This document shows positions 15,697 through 24,986 of a stretch of DNA of 64,000 bases, in pieces; position 1 is the stretch's first letter, and every line of letters starts with the position of its first letter. Under the pieces are notes generated by a model. It saw nothing but the letters and a program-made list of their open reading frames with translations, was not told the DNA's origin and did no database searches. Origin of the DNA: Desertimonas sp963786985. GTDB lineage: Bacteria > Actinomycetota > Acidimicrobiia > Acidimicrobiales > Ilumatobacteraceae. The position numbers and the translations under genes are program-made. The stretch lies in the NCBI GenBank assembly GCA_963786985.1, contig CAWBBL010000025.1, forward strand, positions 310,001-374,000, written 5' to 3'.

Positions 15697-18018
15697 TCAG
15701 GGCAGGGCGATGTCCTGGGGGCGGACGGGGACGCGGGTGATGCGGTCGGCGCGGTGGGTGTTGCCGTCGGCCTGGCGGAGGGCGTCACGGATCGCGGCGA
15801 CGATCGCCGGAGTTACCGAGATGCACGGCGGTTCACCGACACCCTTGGCCCCGAGCGGCGCCTGGGGATCGGGCTCCTCGACGAGGGTGGCGACGACCGG
15901 CGGCATGTCGAGCATCGTCGGGAGCAGGTAATCGGTGAAACTGGCGTTGCGGATCTTGCCGTCGACCTGGACGATCTCCTCCATCACGGCGAGACCGAGA
16001 CCCTGGGAGATGCCGCCTTCGATCTGGCCGAGCACGGACAGCGGGTTGAGCGCCCGACCGACGTCCTGGGCCGTGGCCACTTGCACGACGCGCACCAGCC
16101 CGAGCTCGGGATCGACGTCGACGACCGCCCGGTGAGCCGTGAACGCGAACGCGGTATGGCAGTTGCCCTGGCCGTTCTCGTCGAGCTCTTCCGTCGGGCG
16201 GTGATGGAACTCGACGGTCCGCTCGAGCACGGCCTCGCCGACTGCCTCGGCGACGGCGACGCGCAACGTCCCGGTCGTGTCGACGACGTCGTGGCCGTCG
16301 ATCGCCAAGCGCAGGGGGTCGATGCCGTGGGCGGCGCCCACCCGCCCGAACACGTCTTCGCGGACCGCTCGGCACGCGGCATCGACCGCTCCCCCGCTCA
16401 TCCAGGTCTGCCGCGACGCTGACGTCGATCCGGACGAACCGATCTCCGTGTCGACCCGGTCGATCGCCACCTTGTCGACCCCGAGGATCGTGCGGGCGAT
16501 CTGGGCGGCGATCGTGACGAAACCCTGGCCGACCTCCACGGTGGCGAACTTCAACGACACCTGCGCCACGCCGTCGACGAGCTCCAGCCGGCAGCGCGCC
16601 GTCGAGTAGTCGTCGAAACCTTCCGAGTACATCAGGTTCTTCATCGAGACACCCCAACCGACCCCGCGCCACACGTCGCCGACGTCGGCAGTCAGGCCGG
16701 CCCCGCCGGGCAGCAGCATCGGGTCGAATCCGTCACGGTGCAGGCCGCCCCCCGGAGGCGCCAGCGCAGCCGTCTCCCGGATGCACCGCGCGACCGGCGC
16801 GACGCTTTCCATCACCTGCCCGGTGATCAGTCGGTCGCCCGTCGCCATCGCGTTGCGGAGCCGGATCTCCACCGGATCGAGGCCGCACGCCGCAGCGAGC
16901 CGGTCCATCTGTCCCTCGTGGGCGAAGCATGCCTGGACGACGCCAAAGCCGCGCATCGCTCCGCACGGCAAGTGGTTGGTGCGCGCCACGTACCCGTCGA
17001 CGACGGCGTTGGGACACCGATACGGACCTTGGGTGTGGGTGATCGCGTTGAGCAGCACGGCCGATGACGTCGAGGCGTAGGCCCCGCCGTCGAGCACGAA
17101 CCGGGCCTCGATCTTCACGATCTCGCCGTCGTTCGTGGCGTGGTGGCGCATCCAGATCGTCGCCGGGTGGCGGTGGACGTGGCCGAGAAAGCTCTCGGCG
17201 CGGCTGTACTGCATGCGCACCGGCCGCCCGAGACGCAATGCCAGCAGACACGTGTGCACCTGCAGGCTGATGTCCTCGCGCGCTCCGAACGCCCCGCCGA
17301 CTCCACCGAGCACGAGACGCACCTGCTCCTCCGCCAGCCCGAGGCACGCGGCGATCTGGCGGCGGTCCTCGTGCATCCACTGCGTCGCCACGTGCAGCTC
17401 GACAGCCCGCCCGTCGTCATCGGGAATTGCCAGGGCCGCTTCCAGACCGAGGAACGCCTGGTCCTGCATCCCGATGTGGTACGTGCCCTCGACGGTGACG
17501 TCGCCCGTTGCGTCGGGGTCGCCGTGCACGATGCGTTGATGACGCAGCAGGTTGCCGTCCGGATGGATCCCCACGCTGGCGCCGGCGATCGCCGCTTCCG
17601 GGTCGAGCAGCGGCTCGAGCACCTCGAACTCGACGGCGATCGCGGCCACGGCCCGTCGGCAGGTTTCCGGGTGGTCGGCGGCCACGGCGGCGATCGGTTC
17701 ACCGACGTAGCGGACGACGTCGCCGGCAAACACCGGCTGGTCGGCGACGATCAGCCCGTAGGTCTGCGCTCCGGGAACGTCGGCGGAGGTCAGCACGGCG
17801 TGCACCCCGGGGATCGCCAGCGCAGCTGAGGTGTCGAGCGCCGCGATCCGGGCGTAGGGATGCGGCGAGCGCAGCGTCGCGCCCCACACGGCACCGTCCA
17901 TCGGCAGGTCGGACGAGAAGGCGAAGGTGCCGGCCACCTTGGCGAGGCCGTCTGGTCGCGCCGGCGAGTCGCCGATCCGGTTGGTGGCCGCTGCGGGTGG
18001 TGCCTCGACGACGCTCAC
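15697..18018 (-). CDS. Molybdenum hydroxylase large (molybdopterin) subunit, xanthine dehydrogenase family
   Basis: A 773-residue catalytic subunit of the xanthine dehydrogenase / CO dehydrogenase large-chain family. It hydroxylates an N-heterocycle or aldehyde with water as oxygen source. The GVGGAFGARED cofactor segment, the MRGFGVVQA region and the catalytic glutamate E729 in GAKGVGEPP are visible. The AYRXR motif of true CO dehydrogenases is not seen, so a purine or other heterocycle is more likely. Its GTG start overlaps the stop of the [2Fe-2S] subunit. Gene order FAD - FeS - Mo, read in minus-strand direction, is normal for the family. Confidence 0.9.
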   Translation of the reverse strand: MSVVEAPPAAATNRIGDSPARPDGLAKVAGTFAFSSDLPMDGAVWGATLRSPHPYARIAALDTSAALAIPGVHAVLTSADVPGAQTYGLIVADQPVFAGDVVRYVGEPIAAVAADHPETCRRAVAAIAVEFEVLEPLLDPEAAIAGASVGIHPDGNLLRHQRIVHGDPDATGDVTVEGTYHIGMQDQAFLGLEAALAIPDDDGRAVELHVATQWMHEDRRQIAACLGLAEEQVRLVLGGVGGAFGAREDISLQVHTCLLALRLGRPVRMQYSRAESFLGHVHRHPATIWMRHHATNDGEIVKIEARFVLDGGAYASTSSAVLLNAITHTQGPYRCPNAVVDGYVARTNHLPCGAMRGFGVVQACFAHEGQMDRLAAACGLDPVEIRLRNAMATGDRLITGQVMESVAPVARCIRETAALAPPGGGLHRDGFDPMLLPGGAGLTADVGDVWRGVGWGVSMKNLMYSEGFDDYSTARCRLELVDGVAQVSLKFATVEVGQGFVTIAAQIARTILGVDKVAIDRVDTEIGSSGSTSASRQTWMSGGAVDAACRAVREDVFGRVGAAHGIDPLRLAIDGHDVVDTTGTLRVAVAEAVGEAVLERTVEFHHRPTEELDENGQGNCHTAFAFTAHRAVVDVDPELGLVRVVQVATAQDVGRALNPLSVLGQIEGGISQGLGLAVMEEIVQVDGKIRNASFTDYLLPTMLDMPPVVATLVEEPDPQAPLGAKGVGEPPCISVTPAIVAAIRDALRQADGNTHRADRITRVPVRPQDIALP

Positions 18019-18539
18019 GTCGCGGCCTCAGCACGCCGGGCTACCCCGACTTGCTGCACTGCGGCGATGATCCGCCCGTAACCGGTGCACCGGCAGATGT
18101 TGCCGGACAGCTCCTCGGCGATCTCCGTCGGGGTCGGCGCGACGTTGCGGTCGAGCAGGTCATGAACTGCCATCACCAACCCCGGCGTGCAGAACCCACA
18201 CTGCACGGCGCCGGCATCGACGAATGCCCGCTGGACGTCCGTCGGTTGCTCGCCGTCACCGGCGATGCCCTCGATGGTGACGATCGGTAGGCCGACGGCA
18301 CTGGCCGCCAAGACCAGGCACGAGCACACCAACGCGCCATCGACCAGCACGGTGCACGAGCCGCACTCACCTTGCTCGCAGGCTCCTTTGGCGCCGTACA
18401 GCCCGAGCCGCTCACGGAGCACGTACAGCAGGCTCTCCCCGAGCCACTCTCCGGCGACCTCACGATCGACCCCGTTGACGTGCAGCGTGTAGTGCTCTCC
18501 GTGACGCTGGTTCGCTCGCTCGAAGACTCGCTCGCTCAT
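18015..18539 (-). CDS. Molybdenum hydroxylase [2Fe-2S] subunit
   Basis: 174 residues with two [2Fe-2S] clusters. The plant-ferredoxin-type cluster uses C54, C59, C62 and C74, and the second cluster uses C114, C117, C149 and C151 (CGFC and CRC motifs). It passes electrons from the molybdenum centre to FAD. The first residues MSERVFERANQ are unusual: they come from a 35-base repeat also found at 9264-9298, and the ferredoxin fold proper begins near residue 16 (HYTLHVNG). The ATG at 18539 overlaps the stop of the FAD subunit gene (ATGA). Confidence 0.92.
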   Translation of the reverse strand: MSERVFERANQRHGEHYTLHVNGVDREVAGEWLGESLLYVLRERLGLYGAKGACEQGECGSCTVLVDGALVCSCLVLAASAVGLPIVTIEGIAGDGEQPTDVQRAFVDAGAVQCGFCTPGLVMAVHDLLDRNVAPTPTEIAEELSGNICRCTGYGRIIAAVQQVGVARRAEAAT

Positions 18540-18540
18540 G
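18506..18540 (-). repeat. Start-codon cassette repeat, copy 2
   Basis: 34 of 35 bases match 9264-9298. Here the cassette supplies the ATG and first eleven codons of the [2Fe-2S] subunit gene, in the same reading frame (MSERVFERANQ) as copy 1. Confidence 0.75.
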
Positions 18541-19417
18541 CCGGCACCCGTTCGGCGCCGGTCACGGTGAACGCCCGGCGCAGCAACCGACGGGCCAGCA
18601 CGTCGATCGAGTGCCGTCGATAGTCCGCCGTCGAGCGGTGGTCGTCGATCGGGGTGCTGGCCGTCGCCGCCAGACGTCCGAACTCGGCGACGGCCCCGGC
18701 GGCGATCGTTCCTTCCGACCAGTCGACCGCCTGGCGAGCGTACGCCTCCGCCGCCTCGGCCCGCACGATCGTCGGGGCCACCGACGCCAGGGCGAGGCGC
18801 ACCGATCGGGACGGCCCGTCGACCGCCAGGCACGCCCCGGCGATGGCGATGACCATCGCATTGCGCACACCGACCTTGGCGTAGCCCTGCCAGCCGTCGA
18901 GCAACGGCACGGTGATCGCCGTGACCAGCTCGCCACGACGCAGTGCCGTCTGCTTGACGCCGACCATCACCTCACCGATCGGCAGCTCGCGTACTCCGTC
19001 GCCACTGACCAACTCGACCGTGGCCTCCAATGCCGCGAGCACCGGCAGGCCGTCCCCGGCCGGTGAACAGGTGACGACGTTGCCGCCGATCGTCGCCGCG
19101 TTGCGGATCTGCGGTGAACCGACGGTACGTGCCGCCTGGGCCAGGGCCGGCACGAGGCCGGCCAAGGGTGGTGCGGCCAGCTCGGCGTAGGTGACGGCGG
19201 CACCGATGCGCAATGTTCCGGCGGAACGATCGATGGTCCAGGAGCGCAGCTCGGGGACCCGGTTCACGCCCACAACGAGCGCTTCGCGACCGATCTGCCG
19301 GTGTCCCTCGTTGATGGCCACCATCAGGTCGGTACCGCCGGCCAGGACGACGGCGTCGGGTCGTTCGGCGAGCACGGCGACGGCCTCCGCCAACGTCGTC
19401 GGGATCACCATGGACAC
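18536..19417 (-). CDS. Molybdenum hydroxylase FAD-binding subunit
   Basis: A 293-residue CoxM/XdhB-type flavoprotein subunit. The FAD-binding motifs are LAGGTDLMV (about 25-33) and IRNAATIGGNVVTCSPAGD (about 104-122), followed by the CO_deh_flav_C-like domain. It accepts electrons from the iron-sulfur subunit and hands them to NAD or another acceptor. GTG at 19417 is taken as the start because TACAGT lies 7 bases upstream; the ATG at 19411 is the alternative. This is the first gene of the three-gene operon. Confidence 0.9.
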   Translation of the reverse strand: MSMVIPTTLAEAVAVLAERPDAVVLAGGTDLMVAINEGHRQIGREALVVGVNRVPELRSWTIDRSAGTLRIGAAVTYAELAAPPLAGLVPALAQAARTVGSPQIRNAATIGGNVVTCSPAGDGLPVLAALEATVELVSGDGVRELPIGEVMVGVKQTALRRGELVTAITVPLLDGWQGYAKVGVRNAMVIAIAGACLAVDGPSRSVRLALASVAPTIVRAEAAEAYARQAVDWSEGTIAAGAVAEFGRLAATASTPIDDHRSTADYRRHSIDVLARRLLRRAFTVTGAERVPA

Positions 19418-19424
19418 TTGACGA

Positions 19425-19430
19425 ACTGTA
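19425..19430 (-). promoter_or_regulatory. Leaderless -10 element for hydroxylase operon
   Basis: TACAGT on the minus strand ends 7 bases before the GTG at 19417, favouring that codon over the ATG six bases inside. Confidence 0.45.
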
Positions 19431-19451
19431 CAAAACCGCTGCGCCGACGGC

Positions 19452-20285
19452 TCAGGTGACGACGAGCCCAGCGATTCCCGGTTCCGGCTTCGGATACTGC
19501 GGGTCGAGCCGCTCGATCGTGTGCCGCAGGATCCGGGCCACCGTCAGGTTGCGCACCCATTTGCGGTCGCCGGGGACGACGTACCACGGTGCGTGGGGCA
19601 CCGACGTGCGCGCCAAGGCATCGCGGTAGGCGTGGAGGTAGGCCGGCCGCAACTTGCGGTCGTCCAGGTCGCCAAGGCGGAACTTCCAGCGCTCGTCGGG
19701 GCTGTCGATGCGGTCCTGCAGGCGCTCGCGCTGCTCCTCCGCCGACACGTTCAAGTACAGCTTGACGATCGTGGTGCCCTCGTCGACGAGCATCTGCTCG
19801 AACTGCCGGATGTGCGCGTAGCGCTTGCGCCATACGGCGGTCGACGCCAGTTTCTTGACGCGCACGACGAGGACATCCTCGTAGTGGCTGCGGTTGAACA
19901 CGCCGATCTGCCCGGCGGCAGGAGCGTGCCGGTGAACGCGCCAGAGGAAGTCGTGGCCCAGCTCCTCCTCGGAGGGCACGCCGAACGACGTGACCCGCAC
20001 TCCCGCCGGATTGAGCCCGGTGAACACCTCGCGCAGCACACCGTCTTTGCCGCCCGCGTCCATCGCCTGGAGGACGACCAGCAATGATCTCCTGCCCTCG
20101 GCGAACAGCAGCTTCTGCAACTCGGCGAGGCGGGCGACCTCCTCCGTGAGGGCGGCCTTCGCCGGCTCCCTCTCCCAGCCGAACGTCTCACCCGGATCGT
20201 GGTCGTCGAGGTCGAGCTGACGTCCGACGCGCACCCGGTCGAGCAGGTCGGTTGCCAACTCGACAGGCTTGGTCCGGTGCGGCAT
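19452..20285 (-). CDS. ppk2: Polyphosphate kinase 2 family protein
   Basis: A 277-residue PPK2 enzyme that moves phosphate between polyphosphate and nucleotides. Walker A is MDAGGKDG (75-82), the Walker B-like segment is NRSHYEDVL (131-139), and the lid contains DSPDERWKF. The single-domain length is typical of short PPK2 proteins that use polyP to phosphorylate AMP, ADP or GDP. Which nucleotide is preferred cannot be told. TACGGT is 8 bases before the ATG at 20285. It lies tail-first behind the hydroxylase operon with no visible link. Confidence 0.9.
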   Translation of the reverse strand: MPHRTKPVELATDLLDRVRVGRQLDLDDHDPGETFGWEREPAKAALTEEVARLAELQKLLFAEGRRSLLVVLQAMDAGGKDGVLREVFTGLNPAGVRVTSFGVPSEEELGHDFLWRVHRHAPAAGQIGVFNRSHYEDVLVVRVKKLASTAVWRKRYAHIRQFEQMLVDEGTTIVKLYLNVSAEEQRERLQDRIDSPDERWKFRLGDLDDRKLRPAYLHAYRDALARTSVPHAPWYVVPGDRKWVRNLTVARILRHTIERLDPQYPKPEPGIAGLVVT

Positions 20286-20293
20286 CGGAGCAC

Positions 20294-20299
20294 ACCGTA
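20294..20299 (-). promoter_or_regulatory. Leaderless -10 element for ppk2
   Basis: TACGGT on the minus strand ends 8 bases before the ATG at 20285. Confidence 0.4.
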
Positions 20300-20346
20300 A
20301 TCTCGCTCGGTCGTATCGTGTCCGAGAGGATCACAAGGGCGATCAC

Positions 20347-22071
20347 ATGGCCAACAACGAAACCGGACGCCGACCAGTCGTAGCGCTCGTCGGCGCGGCG
20401 GCGGCCATCTTCGCCGCCCTGACGTCCGCGGCGCCCGGGGCGAGCGCTGGCGAGCGTCCCCGGGTGCCCGCCGCGGGAGGACACCTCGTCGTGTCCGGTG
20501 ACGCGGAGGTCGGCAACCCGTGGACGCCGGCCGCGATGCGCTGCGATTCCTACTGCTACACACGGGCGCGCACATTCTTCGACTCGGTTGCCGTGTTCGG
20601 CGACGACGGCGAGGTCCATGGGATGCTGGCCGAGTCGATCGAACCGAACGCGGACTACACGGAGTGGACGGTCAAGATCCGCGACGGCGTCATGTTCACC
20701 GACGGCAGCCCGGTCAACGCCGCCGCGGTGATCTACAACCTGCAGGCGACAGGCACCGGGGCGCTGATCAGCGCCACGCTCAAGGATCTCGCCAAGGTTC
20801 CCCATCCCGACGATCCGGACCGCATGGTCCTGAAGATCGAGCAGCTCGACGAGCTGACGTTCGTGATCTACACCGGTGACGACGGCGACCCACAACGACC
20901 GTTGCCATGGCGCAACTTCCCCCACACGCTCACGGGGCAGTGGGGACTGATCGCGTCGCCGTTCTGGCTCGCGGAAGTCGGCGAGAGTCCTGAGCTCGCC
21001 ACGCAACCTGTTGGTTCGGGCCCGTTCGTCGTCGACAGCTACGAGCCACGCAGCTCGTTGGAGGTCAGTCGCAACCCGGACTACTGGATGACCGACGCGG
21101 CCGGCAATCAGCTGCCGTACCTCGACTCGATGTCGTTCCGGGTCATCGAGGATTCGGAGATCGCCGTCGAAGCGCTCGAGCGCGGCGACCTCGACGTCGT
21201 CACGACCTCGAACGGCCGAGCGATCGGGCGCGCTCAGCAGCTCGGCGACGAGTTCACCGTCACCGTTCAGGACGAGCACGTCGACACCGGGTACCTGCTC
21301 ATCGACCTCGACAAGCCGGGCCCGTTGCAGGACCGCCGGGTCCGTTGCGCCCTGTCGCTGGCCATCGATCGGGACGAGTTCAACGATGTCACGAACGGCG
21401 GCTCCAACGCCGCCGCCAACGGACTGTTCTCTCCCGGCCAGCAGGGCTACTTGGAGGACAACGGGCTGCCCCTCGAACAGGACCTCGATGCAGCCGCCGC
21501 GGCGATCGCCGACTACGAGGAGGAGACCGGGGAGGATGTCGAGTTCACCCTCGGGCACATCATCGCCAACGTCGTCGTCCAGGGCGCTGAGCTGCTGATC
21601 GGCTGGTGGTCGGAGATCGGTGTCGATGTCGACGATGTGACGATTCCCCAGAACGACTTCATCAACCAGGCGGTGCTCGGAGTGCCCGGTTTCGAGGTCT
21701 TCTCGTGGCGCCAGCACAATGGGGTCTGGGTCGATCAGCAGTACCTCTGGTGGCACTCCGAGAATGCGTTCCCCGATGGTCAGCTGTCGCTCAACTTCGG
21801 CCGGCTGCGCGACCCCGGCATCGACGCCGCCCTCGATGCCGCGCGGCGGTCGACGTCCGACGAGGAAGCAATCGCCGCGGCCGAGGACATCAACCGGGTG
21901 TTCGCCGAACAGTGTTACTACATCCCGCTCAATTGGATCCCGTGGGGTGTGCTCACCACGGCGTCCGTCGCCGGCCTCGGAACGTTGGTCCTGCCCGACG
22001 GCACGATCGCCGCGGATGGTGCCCCCGCCGGCGTGTTCTGGACACAGACACTGCACGTGGGCGACGGTTGA
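20347..22071 (+). CDS. oppA: ABC transporter substrate-binding protein, peptide/oligopeptide type
   Basis: A 574-residue SBP_bac_5 family binding protein. The Sec signal peptide (about residues 1-35, ending in an APGASAGE-like cleavage region) has no lipobox cysteine, so it is predicted secreted or membrane-anchored by its signal. Family features include WTVKIRDGVMFTDGSPVNAAAV, PVGSGPFVV and RNPDYW. The ATG at 20347 follows an AAGGGCG ribosome site; a longer GTG reading from 20269 would run into the ppk2 start. It is the first gene of a five-gene importer operon. The ligand could be a di- or oligopeptide, nickel chelate or other amide. Confidence 0.88.
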   Translation: MANNETGRRPVVALVGAAAAIFAALTSAAPGASAGERPRVPAAGGHLVVSGDAEVGNPWTPAAMRCDSYCYTRARTFFDSVAVFGDDGEVHGMLAESIEPNADYTEWTVKIRDGVMFTDGSPVNAAAVIYNLQATGTGALISATLKDLAKVPHPDDPDRMVLKIEQLDELTFVIYTGDDGDPQRPLPWRNFPHTLTGQWGLIASPFWLAEVGESPELATQPVGSGPFVVDSYEPRSSLEVSRNPDYWMTDAAGNQLPYLDSMSFRVIEDSEIAVEALERGDLDVVTTSNGRAIGRAQQLGDEFTVTVQDEHVDTGYLLIDLDKPGPLQDRRVRCALSLAIDRDEFNDVTNGGSNAAANGLFSPGQQGYLEDNGLPLEQDLDAAAAAIADYEEETGEDVEFTLGHIIANVVVQGAELLIGWWSEIGVDVDDVTIPQNDFINQAVLGVPGFEVFSWRQHNGVWVDQQYLWWHSENAFPDGQLSLNFGRLRDPGIDAALDAARRSTSDEEAIAAAEDINRVFAEQCYYIPLNWIPWGVLTTASVAGLGTLVLPDGTIAADGAPAGVFWTQTLHVGDG

Positions 22072-22111
22072 TCCGGCGTGATGACCACCGCCGCCTGACC
22101 GACGAGGGCAG

Positions 22112-23080
22112 ATGCGTTACGTCATCCAACGCTTGACGCGATTCTTCATCGTCTTCTTCGTCGTCACGTTCGGGGTGCTGGTCCTGTTGCGCCTCGGCCT
22201 CGACCAGCCCGGCGATCCGGCACGCACGATGCTCGGTGGCATCGCCACCCAGGAAGAGATCGACGCCACCACGGCGAAGTTCCACCTCGACGAGAACTAC
22301 CTCGCCCAGTACTGGCACTGGCTGCGGTTGATCGTGGTCGACCAGGACTTCGGCTTCTCGGTGTCGTACAACGTCGCCGTCAGCACACTCATCGCCCGGC
22401 GAATCCTGATCACCGTGCTGCTCGGGGTCTACGCGTTGACCCTCGCCCTGACGATCGCCGTACCGCTGGCGGTGCACCAGGCCTACCGGCGCGACCGTTC
22501 GTTCGACCGAGTCGCCAACGTGGGGTCGTTCGTGTTCGTCTCGCTGCCCGTGATCGTCGTCGCCGTCGTGCTCAAGCTGCTGTTCGTCGAGCACTGGCAA
22601 CTCTTTCCGCGCATCGCCCAGCGGGTGTACCCATGGGACGACCTCGGTGAGCACGCCCGCAGCTTCGCCCTCCCGGCCGTCGCCCTCGCGTTGCCGGCGG
22701 CTGCCGTTCTCACCCGGCTGTTGCGCGCCGACCTCGTTCTCACCCTGCAGAGCGACTTCGTGCTCGTCGCCAAGGCCAAGGGGATCTCGCCACGCCGGAT
22801 CATGTGGCGTCACGCATTGCCGAACTCGATGTTCACCCTGCTCAGCACCGTCGGTGTGCAGGTCGGCGTGATCGTCGGCGGGGCCGTCGTCGTCGAGACG
22901 TTCTTCGACCTCGACGGGATGGGTCTGCTGCTCGTCGCCGCCGTGCTGGGCAGCGACCTGTTCACCGTGCAGGCCATTGTCGCCCTCCTCGTGGTGGCCG
23001 TTGTCGTCACCAACCTTGTCGTCGACCTGCTGTACGGGGCGATCGACCCGCGCGTCCGCACGGCGAGCGAGTTGCGATGA
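22112..23080 (+). CDS. oppB: ABC transporter permease, DppB/OppB type
   Basis: A 322-residue inner-membrane permease with the usual N-terminal helix (IQRLTRFFIVFFVVTFGVLVLL), a large periplasmic loop and the BPD_transp_1 domain in the C-terminal half. The cytoplasmic loop with AKGISPRRIMWRHALPN is the EAA-type loop that docks the ATPase. Its ATG follows the binding-protein gene by 40 bases, and its stop overlaps the oppC start (ATGA). It forms the pore with OppC. Confidence 0.88.
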   Translation: MRYVIQRLTRFFIVFFVVTFGVLVLLRLGLDQPGDPARTMLGGIATQEEIDATTAKFHLDENYLAQYWHWLRLIVVDQDFGFSVSYNVAVSTLIARRILITVLLGVYALTLALTIAVPLAVHQAYRRDRSFDRVANVGSFVFVSLPVIVVAVVLKLLFVEHWQLFPRIAQRVYPWDDLGEHARSFALPAVALALPAAAVLTRLLRADLVLTLQSDFVLVAKAKGISPRRIMWRHALPNSMFTLLSTVGVQVGVIVGGAVVVETFFDLDGMGLLLVAAVLGSDLFTVQAIVALLVVAVVVTNLVVDLLYGAIDPRVRTASELR

Positions 23081-23958
23081 CCCGCAACCGCCCTTCCGCT
23101 GGAGCCGTCTTCGGGATCTGCTTCCTCACCGTGTTGGCGCTGCTCGCGGCGCTGGGCGACCGCCTGTGGTTCGTCCGCACCTTCGACGAGCGAGTACGCG
23201 TCGGCGGCGAGGTCGCCAATCAGTACGCCCTCGGACCTGGACGAATCGCCTGGTTCGGTACCGACGCGCTCGGTGCCGACGTGTTCGCCAAGTGCGTGTA
23301 CGGCGCCCGCATTACGCTCGTCGTGGGCATCGTCGCCACCCTGATCGGGGTGCTCCTCGGGGGCCTGCTCGGCCTCGTCGCCGGATACCGCCGTGGAACT
23401 GCCGATCGCCTCGTCGGAATCGTGACCGACGCCCTGTTGTCGGTCCCCGCGGTCGTCCTGGCGATCGTGATGATCGTCAAGCTGGGCACGATCACGGCCA
23501 CGCAATCGTGGCTCGGCTGGTTGGACCGAGGTTGGCAGATCACGATGACTCTCGGCCTCTTCGCCATTGCCCCGCTGGCGCGCATCGTCCGGGCGCGGAC
23601 GATGGCGCTGCGTGAGGCCGACTACGTCCTGGCGGCGCGCAGCCTCGGAGCAACAAGTCGGTGGGTCGTCGGCCGCGAAGTGTTACCCAACCTCGTGCCG
23701 ACGATGTTGACGGTCGCCGCCACCGGCCTGGGCATCCTCGTCGCCGCCGAGGCCGCCCTGGCGTTTCTCGGCCTCAGCGTCGAGACACCGACGCCGACGT
23801 GGGGCAAGCTCATCGATGAGAATCGCAACTCGATGTCCGAAGGCTGGTGGGCGACCGTCTTCCCGTGTCTGTTGTTGTTCCTGACGGTGCTCTCGTTCAA
23901 CTTGATCGGCGACTGGCTCGCTCGCCGGGCTGACATCCGGCGAGCGGCGATCGGATGA
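23077..23958 (+). CDS. oppC: ABC transporter permease, DppC/OppC type
   Basis: A 293-residue permease with an N-terminal anchor helix and five further helices. The FGTDALGADVFAKCVYGARITL segment is the OppC signature and RSLGATSRWVVGREVLPN is the ATPase-contact loop. It overlaps oppB and oppD by ATGA on both sides, so the operon is tightly coupled. Confidence 0.88.
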   Translation: MTRNRPSAGAVFGICFLTVLALLAALGDRLWFVRTFDERVRVGGEVANQYALGPGRIAWFGTDALGADVFAKCVYGARITLVVGIVATLIGVLLGGLLGLVAGYRRGTADRLVGIVTDALLSVPAVVLAIVMIVKLGTITATQSWLGWLDRGWQITMTLGLFAIAPLARIVRARTMALREADYVLAARSLGATSRWVVGREVLPNLVPTMLTVAATGLGILVAAEAALAFLGLSVETPTPTWGKLIDENRNSMSEGWWATVFPCLLLFLTVLSFNLIGDWLARRADIRRAAIG

Positions 23959-24986
23959 GCGAACGTCACCCCGCGCTCCTCGAGGTCGACCACCTGGTCA
24001 CCCACTTCCGCACCGAGCGTGGGGTGGTCCGGGCCGTCAGTGACGTGTCCCTGACGGTGAATCGGGGTGAGGCGCTCGGCATCGTCGGCGAGTCCGGCTC
24101 CGGCAAGACCGTGCTCAGCCGTTCGATGATGGGCCTGCTGTCTGGGCCGGAGGTCGTGCGATCGGGCTCTGTGCGCTTCGACGGCTACGAACTCGTCGGC
24201 CGAACCGACAGCGAGCTGCGCCGGACGTGGGGCACGAACATGGCGATGGTCTTCCAGGACCCGGCGGGTTCGCTGAACCCGCTGATGCGTGTCGGCGAGC
24301 AGATCGCCGAACCGTTGCGGGCCCATCTCGGGGTCTCTCGCCGCGACGCGGCGCAGGCCGCTCTCGAGCTGCTCGCCGATGTGCGCGTTCCCGACCCCGA
24401 GCGACGGGCGCGGCAGTACCCGCACGAGCTGTCCGGCGGCCTGCGCCAGCGGGTGATGATCGCCATCGCCCTCGCCTGCGAGCCGCAGCTGCTGTTCGCC
24501 GACGAGCCGACGACCGCCCTCGACGTGACCGTCCAGGCGCAGATCCTCGCCCTCCTCGCCGAACAGCGTCGTCGGCGCGACATGGCCGTCATCCTGGTCA
24601 CCCACGATCTCGGGGTCGTCGCCGGACACACCGATCGCGTCGCCGTGATGTACGCCGGGCGAATCGTCGAACAGGCCCCGACCCGGGTCCTGTTCACCGA
24701 CGTCAAGATGCCGTACACGGAAGCGCTGATCGCCAGCATCCCGGCAGTCGACGCCCCACGGCACCGGCGACTGCGGACGATTCCCGGACGCCCTCCCGAC
24801 CTCGTCGACCCGCCCGCCGGTTGCGCGTTCGCCCCGCGTTGTCCCTACGCCCGGGAGCGCTGCCGCACCGAGACTCCTCCGCTCATCGCCGCCGACTCCG
24901 CGGACCACCACTTCGCCTGCTGGTACCCGGTCGGGTCGCCCGAGCATCGCCAACGACGGTCCGATTCTCCGGTCGTCGGCCGCTGA
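23955..24986 (+). CDS. oppD: ABC transporter ATP-binding protein, OppD type
   Basis: A 343-residue ATPase. Walker A is GESGSGKT (45-52), the signature is LSGGLRQRV, Walker B is LLFADEPT and the switch histidine lies in VTHDLGVV. The C-terminal oligo_HPY region carries a cysteine cluster (CAFAPRCPYARERC and a late C) typical of OppD/DppD, which often binds a [4Fe-4S] cluster. It drives import together with the OppF-type ATPase encoded directly after it (TGATG overlap). Confidence 0.9.
   Translation: MSERHPALLEVDHLVTHFRTERGVVRAVSDVSLTVNRGEALGIVGESGSGKTVLSRSMMGLLSGPEVVRSGSVRFDGYELVGRTDSELRRTWGTNMAMVFQDPAGSLNPLMRVGEQIAEPLRAHLGVSRRDAAQAALELLADVRVPDPERRARQYPHELSGGLRQRVMIAIALACEPQLLFADEPTTALDVTVQAQILALLAEQRRRRDMAVILVTHDLGVVAGHTDRVAVMYAGRIVEQAPTRVLFTDVKMPYTEALIASIPAVDAPRHRRLRTIPGRPPDLVDPPAGCAFAPRCPYARERCRTETPPLIAADSADHHFACWYPVGSPEHRQRRSDSPVVGR

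Noticed and set aside
20188..22056. 622-residue antisense frame under oppA
   Set aside because: A GC-rich artefact with no motif. oppA on the plus strand has clear family features.
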